Origin: an uncultured Granulosicoccus sp.
Lineage (GTDB): Bacteria; Pseudomonadota; Gammaproteobacteria; Granulosicoccales; Granulosicoccaceae
Direction: 5' to 3'
NCBI GenBank assembly: GCA_937924505.1
Contig: CALDSR010000061.1
Coordinates: 1-5,379, forward strand
DNA: 5,379 bases
The position numbers and the translations under genes were made by a program. Within the stretch, counting starts at the first letter, position 1; each line of letters starts with the position of its first letter. The notes under the pieces are model-generated. The model ran no database searches. It saw only the letters and a program-made list of their open reading frames with translations, and was not told where the DNA came from. Below, in pieces: positions 5,192 to 5,379 of this stretch.

Positions 5192-5379
5192 CTATTCAAC
5201 AGAACGTTGCTGCCACGCGGCAATATCACGACGTGCAACTACTGATAGCTCGTCGCCATAGAGGCGCTCGAGAAGTAGCTCGCGCATCTCGAATTCCGTC
5301 AACTCCCCATGTGTTGCAGAAATACCAGCTCGCATAAGTGCCAACGCACTAGTAAACATGTCTGTTCCCATTCTCAAGC
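5192..5379 (-). CDS. C-terminal part of an unrecognised small protein, cut by the right edge
   Basis: I do not recognise a named family. The 61 visible codons encode LRMGTDMFTSALALMRAGIS, then an acidic stretch with ELTEFEMRELLLERLYGDEL, and end in WQQRSVE before a TAG at 5192-5194. The pattern of an RMxxDMF helix, an AGI turn, a charged helix ending in ERLYGDEL and a short tail resembles small uncharacterised bacterial proteins often beginning with an 'AERL' helix. Those proteins sometimes neighbour nucleotidyltransferase-like genes. That likeness is from memory and weak. TTG at 5377 and internal ATGs could be starts, but the sequence looks like the middle of a helix, so the true start is probably beyond the edge. 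It converges on imuA with 4 bases between stop codons. It fills the place where imuB would be expected. Confidence 0.6.
   Translation of the reverse strand, partial: LRMGTDMFTSALALMRAGISATHGELTEFEMRELLLERLYGDELSVVARRDIAAWQQRSVE

Noticed and set aside
5204..5222. Stem TTGCTGC / GCGGCAA near the imuA end as a terminator
   Set aside because: Contains a G-U pair, has no T-run on either strand, and lies within the convergent coding sequence.

Overview
The window looks like chromosomal DNA of a gammaproteobacterium, probably free-living and possibly marine. Four things point that way: a gammaproteobacterial-type LexA with CTGT-N8-ACAG-like operators, a lexA-imuA gene pair, a YceH/DUF480 protein, and a bacterial voltage-gated sodium channel of the NavMs type. 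I cannot name a genus. Gene density is high, and I see no tRNA, rRNA, CRISPR array, insertion sequence or phage gene.

Left half (1-2723) is on the minus strand. Read in the direction of transcription, it starts with a membrane-anchored metallo-beta-lactamase-fold hydrolase of the NAPE-PLD/RomA type. After 46 bases comes a one-domain voltage-gated sodium channel that must start at TTG. About 100 bases beyond the channel is a clear intrinsic terminator. Immediately after its T-run is a GSH-dependent 2-hydroxychromene-2-carboxylate isomerase-like gene (DsbA superfamily). That gene is interrupted by one in-frame amber codon in an otherwise intact reading frame and runs off the left edge. Bases 2724-2820 are a short divergent promoter region.

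Right half (2821-5187) is on the plus strand: yceH, then a 172-base regulatory interval, then lexA and imuA. The interval holds a good sigma-70 promoter overlapped by two near-consensus SOS boxes, and a weaker third box lies further upstream. LexA keeps its Ala-Gly cleavage site and Ser/Lys dyad. ImuA is the RecA-like accessory factor of the ImuA-ImuB-DnaE2 mutagenesis machinery. Here imuB does not follow it. A convergent minus-strand gene, cut by the right edge and of unrecognised family, ends 4 bases after the imuA stop.

Working together: lexA-imuA is a self-repressed SOS damage-response unit, and the other mutasome parts must lie elsewhere or be absent. The hydrolase-channel pair probably forms a membrane-related transcription unit with no obvious established joint role. 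I do not see a clearly new system. The points most worth a second look are the amber-broken isomerase, the imuA without imuB, the operator layout of lexA, and the hydrolase/sodium-channel pairing.
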